Positions 15,543-17,444 of a stretch of DNA of 17,444 nucleotides are shown piece after piece; position 1 is the stretch's first letter, and each line of letters starts with the position of its first letter. The stretch spans positions 1 to 17,444 of the forward strand of contig JBDRCM010000015.1 in the NCBI GenBank assembly GCA_043821725.1, read 5' to 3'. A model generated the notes under the pieces. That model saw nothing but the letters and a program-made list of their open reading frames with translations. It ran no database searches and was not told the DNA's origin. The translations under genes were made by a program, and so were the position numbers. This stretch comes from CAYHSR01 sp043821725. GTDB taxonomy: Bacteria > Patescibacteriota > Patescibacteriia > Magasanikbacterales > GWA2-37-8.

Positions 15543-16124
15543 ATGTTTACAGGGATAATAGCGAAAGTTGGGAAAATTAAAGATAAAAAAATTAAAGACA
15601 ACTGCCTGTATTTAACCATAGAAAAACCAAAGGGATGGTCTATTGGTTTGGGGGCCTCAATCTGTACCAATGGTACTTGCCTAACTGTAAAAACAATGGA
15701 CGACAATAACTATACAACCGAGCTTATGCCGGAAACTCTGGCGCGTACATATTTTGCCGATTCCAACCAAGAATATGTTAACTTGGAAAAGTCGCTTTCC
15801 CTCAATGATCTGCTTGACGGCCATTTAGTTACCGGCCATGTAGATACTATTGGAAAAATAATTGATATTGAAGATTTGGGAGACAGTAAAGTATATAAAT
15901 ATGAATTTGATGAAAAATATAACAAATATGTAGCTGAAAAGGCCTCAATCGCAGTAGATGGTATAAGCTTGACTGTTGTTGACGTGGAAAAAAATTGGTT
16001 TACTACCGCTCTGGTTGATTATACCCTGCAAAATACCACTATTGGAAAAAAAGAGGTTGGAGATCCTGTGCATCTGGAATTTGATATTATTGCTAAATAT
16101 TTAGAAAAATTAATAAACAAGTAA
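15543..16124 (+). CDS. ribE: Riboflavin synthase alpha subunit
   Basis: The 193-aa protein converts two molecules of 6,7-dimethyl-8-ribityllumazine into riboflavin and 5-amino-6-ribitylamino-uracil. It has the diagnostic start MFTGII and two tandem lumazine-binding domains (about 1-92 and 93-193). The first carries NGTCLTV (43-49); the second carries GHLVTGHVD (93-101), VDGISLTV (138-145) and VHLEFDIIAKY (176-186). I chose the ATG at 15543 because MFTGII is the conserved N-terminus; the in-frame extension back to 15435 lies in the structured leader and has no protein similarity. No Shine-Dalgarno sequence is seen. ribH follows after 1 bp. Length is normal for the family (about 195-215 aa). 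Confidence 0.95.
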   Translation: MFTGIIAKVGKIKDKKIKDNCLYLTIEKPKGWSIGLGASICTNGTCLTVKTMDDNNYTTELMPETLARTYFADSNQEYVNLEKSLSLNDLLDGHLVTGHVDTIGKIIDIEDLGDSKVYKYEFDEKYNKYVAEKASIAVDGISLTVVDVEKNWFTTALVDYTLQNTTIGKKEVGDPVHLEFDIIAKYLEKLINK

Positions 16125-16125
16125 T

Positions 16126-16584
16126 ATGCAAAATGCTAATATTAAAAAAATAGAAATAAAAAATGTAAAAAATTTAAGAGTCGGAATCGTTCAAGCGCAA
16201 TTTAATGCAGATATAACAGACGCAATTCTGCAAGATGCAGAGAGTTGTTTAAAAAAATACGGAATAAAAAATAATACGGACGTCTTTACTGTTTTCGGCA
16301 GTGTGGAGATTCCAACAATACTAAAAGCTATGGCAGATAGCAAAAAATATGACCTACTGATAGCGATTGGAGCCATTATTAAGGGAGAAACTGATCATTA
16401 CCATTTTGTTGCCAAATTAGTTTGTGAAGGAGTTTTACAAGTAATGCTTGCAAACAAAATACCCATAGGATTTGCAGTTCTCACCACAGCTAATAAGGAA
16501 TTGGCGCAGAAAAGAATAAGCATTGGTTCAGAGGCCGTAGAAGCGGCCTTAAATAACGCTTCTTTACTGAAAACAATTCAATAA
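16126..16584 (+). CDS. ribH: 6,7-dimethyl-8-ribityllumazine synthase
   Basis: The 152-aa protein makes the substrate of riboflavin synthase by joining 5-amino-6-ribitylamino-uracil with 3,4-dihydroxy-2-butanone 4-phosphate. Family motifs in order are RVGIVQAQFNADIT (18-31), VFGSVEIP (56-63, in place of the usual VPGAFEIP), IGAIIKGETDHYHFVA (81-96) with the expected catalytic His at 91, and IPIGFAVLTT (112-121). Length is typical (about 150-160 aa), so it should assemble into the usual pentamer-based shell. It starts 1 bp after ribE, forming a two-gene unit; ribD and ribBA are not in the window. The changed Phe-Gly-Ser-Val segment is unusual but keeps the glycine and the glutamate. Confidence 0.95.
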   Translation: MQNANIKKIEIKNVKNLRVGIVQAQFNADITDAILQDAESCLKKYGIKNNTDVFTVFGSVEIPTILKAMADSKKYDLLIAIGAIIKGETDHYHFVAKLVCEGVLQVMLANKIPIGFAVLTTANKELAQKRISIGSEAVEAALNNASLLKTIQ

Positions 16585-16611
16585 TGCAAAAATATAGCGC
16601 CGACATAAGGA

Positions 16612-16650
16612 TCTGTTGCCGAATGCGCTTTCATAGCGAAATTAACGACA
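16612..16650. repeat. Palindromic repeat copy downstream of ribH
   Basis: This imperfect hairpin (TGTTGCCGAATGCGCT against AGCGAAATTAACGACA) matches the arm of the inverted repeat at 544-592 and the diverged copy at 381-420. It lies 27 bp after the ribH stop but has no T-run, so it is not a classical terminator. The following bases, to 16696, show nothing more. Confidence 0.45.
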
Positions 16651-16696
16651 AACTCCACAACCGGCGATGGACTTTATCACCATTCCCGTGCGGTAC

Positions 16697-16790
16697 TGTC
16701 ATTCCCGAGCATACTTTTTCTGTCCTCCTGAATTCCGCCCTTTACAAAGGGAGGGGTTTGGGATGTTAGAATAAAAGCTCAGGATGACGG
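16697..16790. mobile_element. Short dispersed repeat with the same ends (copy 3)
   Basis: The 94-bp stretch starts TGTCATTCCCGAGC (16697-16710) and ends GCTCAGGATGACGG (16777-16790), the same imperfect inverted ends as the larger elements. The interior differs and has the hairpin CCCTTT-AC-AAAGGG (16738-16751) followed by GAGGGG. It resembles a deleted or unrelated-core member of the same family. No coding capacity. Confidence 0.55.
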
Positions 16791-16817
16791 ATAAGCTCTT
16801 CGCAAAGTTTACCACTA

Positions 16818-17054
16818 TGTCATTCTGAACGGAATGAATGAGCAAAGCGAATGAATGAAGTGAAGAATCCCTTAAATAGTTCACTTGAATTAATTTTAAT
16901 TGTCAGAGGGATCCCTTCATTTTATTCAGGGCAAGCTCTTCGGTCGTGGAGTTTATCCTCGAGCGTAGCGAAGGGCCCAGGATGACAGGTTGCATGCTTT
17001 TGATGACAGGTTGCATGCTTTGGATGACAAATAGAAAAACGCTCAGGATGACGG
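16818..17054. mobile_element. MITE-like dispersed repeat, copy 2
   Basis: It starts TGTCATTCTGAACGGAATGA and ends GCTCAGGATGACGG (17041-17054). Two blocks match copy 1 at 4161-4412 nearly base for base, while the segment between GAATCCCTTA and AGAGGGATCCC differs and is 21 bp longer. It holds no gene. Confidence 0.7.
16981..17022. repeat. Two tandem 21-bp units inside repeat copy 2
   Basis: GATGACAGGTTGCATGCTTT occurs at 16981 and again at 17002, each followed by one more base (T, then G), giving two 21-bp units that differ at one position. A third partial unit (GATGACA) follows at 17023. The period equals that of the hairpin units in copy 1, but the sequence is different. Confidence 0.9.
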
Positions 17055-17089
17055 ATACGCAACTATTTTCATTATTTTTAACTACGCAC

Positions 17090-17098
17090 TTATCCACA
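17090..17098 (+). promoter_or_regulatory. Perfect DnaA box
   Basis: TTATCCACA is the consensus DnaA-binding 9-mer. Only this one perfect copy is visible in the window, so it is not evidence of an origin; it could serve as a regulatory site for the adjacent promoter at 17105. Confidence 0.4.
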
Positions 17099-17104
17099 AT
17101 ATAC

Positions 17105-17133
17105 TTGTTGACAAATGATAATATTGGTATAAT
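17105..17133 (+). promoter_or_regulatory. Strong promoter with extended -10
   Basis: TTGTTG (17105-17110), a 17-bp spacer and TATAAT (17128-17133), preceded by TGG to form an extended -10. The transcript would begin near 17140. It contains a 12-codon open frame (17149-17187) behind GAGGTAAAA, which could be a leader peptide or chance. No larger gene begins before the window ends. Confidence 0.6.
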
Positions 17134-17212
17134 ACCTATGAGGTAAAAATGTGCATACATATTTCGCAGGTTTTGTCAAGGGATTGATTAAATAAAATTG
17201 ATAGGCAGATAC

Positions 17213-17241
17213 TTGACAAAAACGCTAAAATGTGCTATATA
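17213..17241 (+). promoter_or_regulatory. Strong promoter, consensus -35
   Basis: A perfect TTGACA (17213-17218), a 17-bp spacer and TATATA (17236-17241). The start is expected near 17248. It is the best -35/-10 pair in the window and has no coding frame behind it. Confidence 0.65.
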
Positions 17242-17247
17242 TTAGGT

Positions 17248-17444
17248 TAATATTGGGAAAAAAAGGTCATTGGATGGAGTTAAGAAAGTTAGTGATAATG
17301 TAGCGATGTGAAAAAAATTAATGAGAAAAAAATCAAATTGATGCGCAATACAAGCTGTTTAAGCGATATGGAATTAAACAATTAGTCAGCTTGTATCGCT
17401 CATTAAAAACAATACTGTTGAGCCACACTGTGGCAAAACAGTTT
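17248..17444 (+). ncRNA. Candidate small RNA or structured leader, cut by window edge
   Basis: Downstream of the 17213 promoter lie about 197 nt with no open frame. A purine-rich, AT-rich first half is followed by a long-loop stem ATACAAGCTG/CAGCTTGTAT (17348-17357 with 17387-17396). A nested hairpin comes next: ACTGTT/AACAGT (17414-17419 with 17437-17442) enclosing GCCAC-ACT-GTGGC (17422-17434), then TTT at the window end. The last hairpin with T's could be an intrinsic terminator, making a roughly 200-nt RNA. It matches none of the tmRNA, RNase P or SRP signatures I know. It could also be the leader of a gene or array beyond the edge. Confidence 0.35.

Noticed and set aside
17090..17098. 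Replication origin
   Set aside because: Only one perfect DnaA box is visible, with no cluster, no AT-rich unwinding region clearly linked and no dnaA or dnaN in the window.
16946..17146. 66-aa frame (and the opposite 85-aa frame at 16903-17160)
   Set aside because: Both are translations of the dispersed repeat; the repeated MLLMTGCML-type pattern is simply the 21-bp tandem unit read in frame.

Overview
The window looks like a chromosomal piece from a Candidate Phyla Radiation (Patescibacteria) bacterium, which is an inference from gene content. It is AT-rich, uses the standard stop codons, and most of its genes lack a Shine-Dalgarno sequence. It carries the compact PrgI/VirB4/VirB6-like secretion cluster common in such genomes. 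I cannot name a lineage.

Layout. 1-365: the 3' end of a probable serine recombinase gene, overlapping a tRNA-Ser(GCU) on the opposite strand. 637-2654 (+): a small three-helix membrane protein with a PQ-like motif, then a polytopic GT-C-like membrane protein. 2640-4079 (-): comF, preceded by a membrane-anchored, VirB8/NTF2-like protein. 4080-4524: a gene-free stretch with a dispersed repeat element containing four tandem 21-bp hairpin units. 4525-15268 (-): a tightly packed seven-gene operon. In transcription order it encodes a 1475-aa VirB6/TrbL-like membrane protein, two all-helical proteins of unknown function, a proline-rich protein, PrgI, a short VirB4 N-terminal-type protein and the VirB4-like ATPase. 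15269-16584 (+): a structured leader resembling a diverged FMN riboswitch, followed by ribE and ribH. 16585-17444: about 860 bp without a long gene, holding a second and a third copy of the dispersed repeat, a perfect DnaA box, two strong promoters and a candidate small RNA cut by the window edge.

The minus-strand genes probably build a reduced type IV secretion-like apparatus: VirB4 ATPase as motor, PrgI and the VirB6-like protein as inner-membrane channel parts, and the VirB8-like protein as scaffold. Together with the neighbouring comF, a role in DNA movement or uptake is plausible but not shown by the sequence. The most notable points are the non-canonical riboflavin-gene leader, the very long soluble tail of the VirB6-like protein, the three unrecognised proteins inside the secretion operon, and the dispersed repeats with 21-bp internal expansion.
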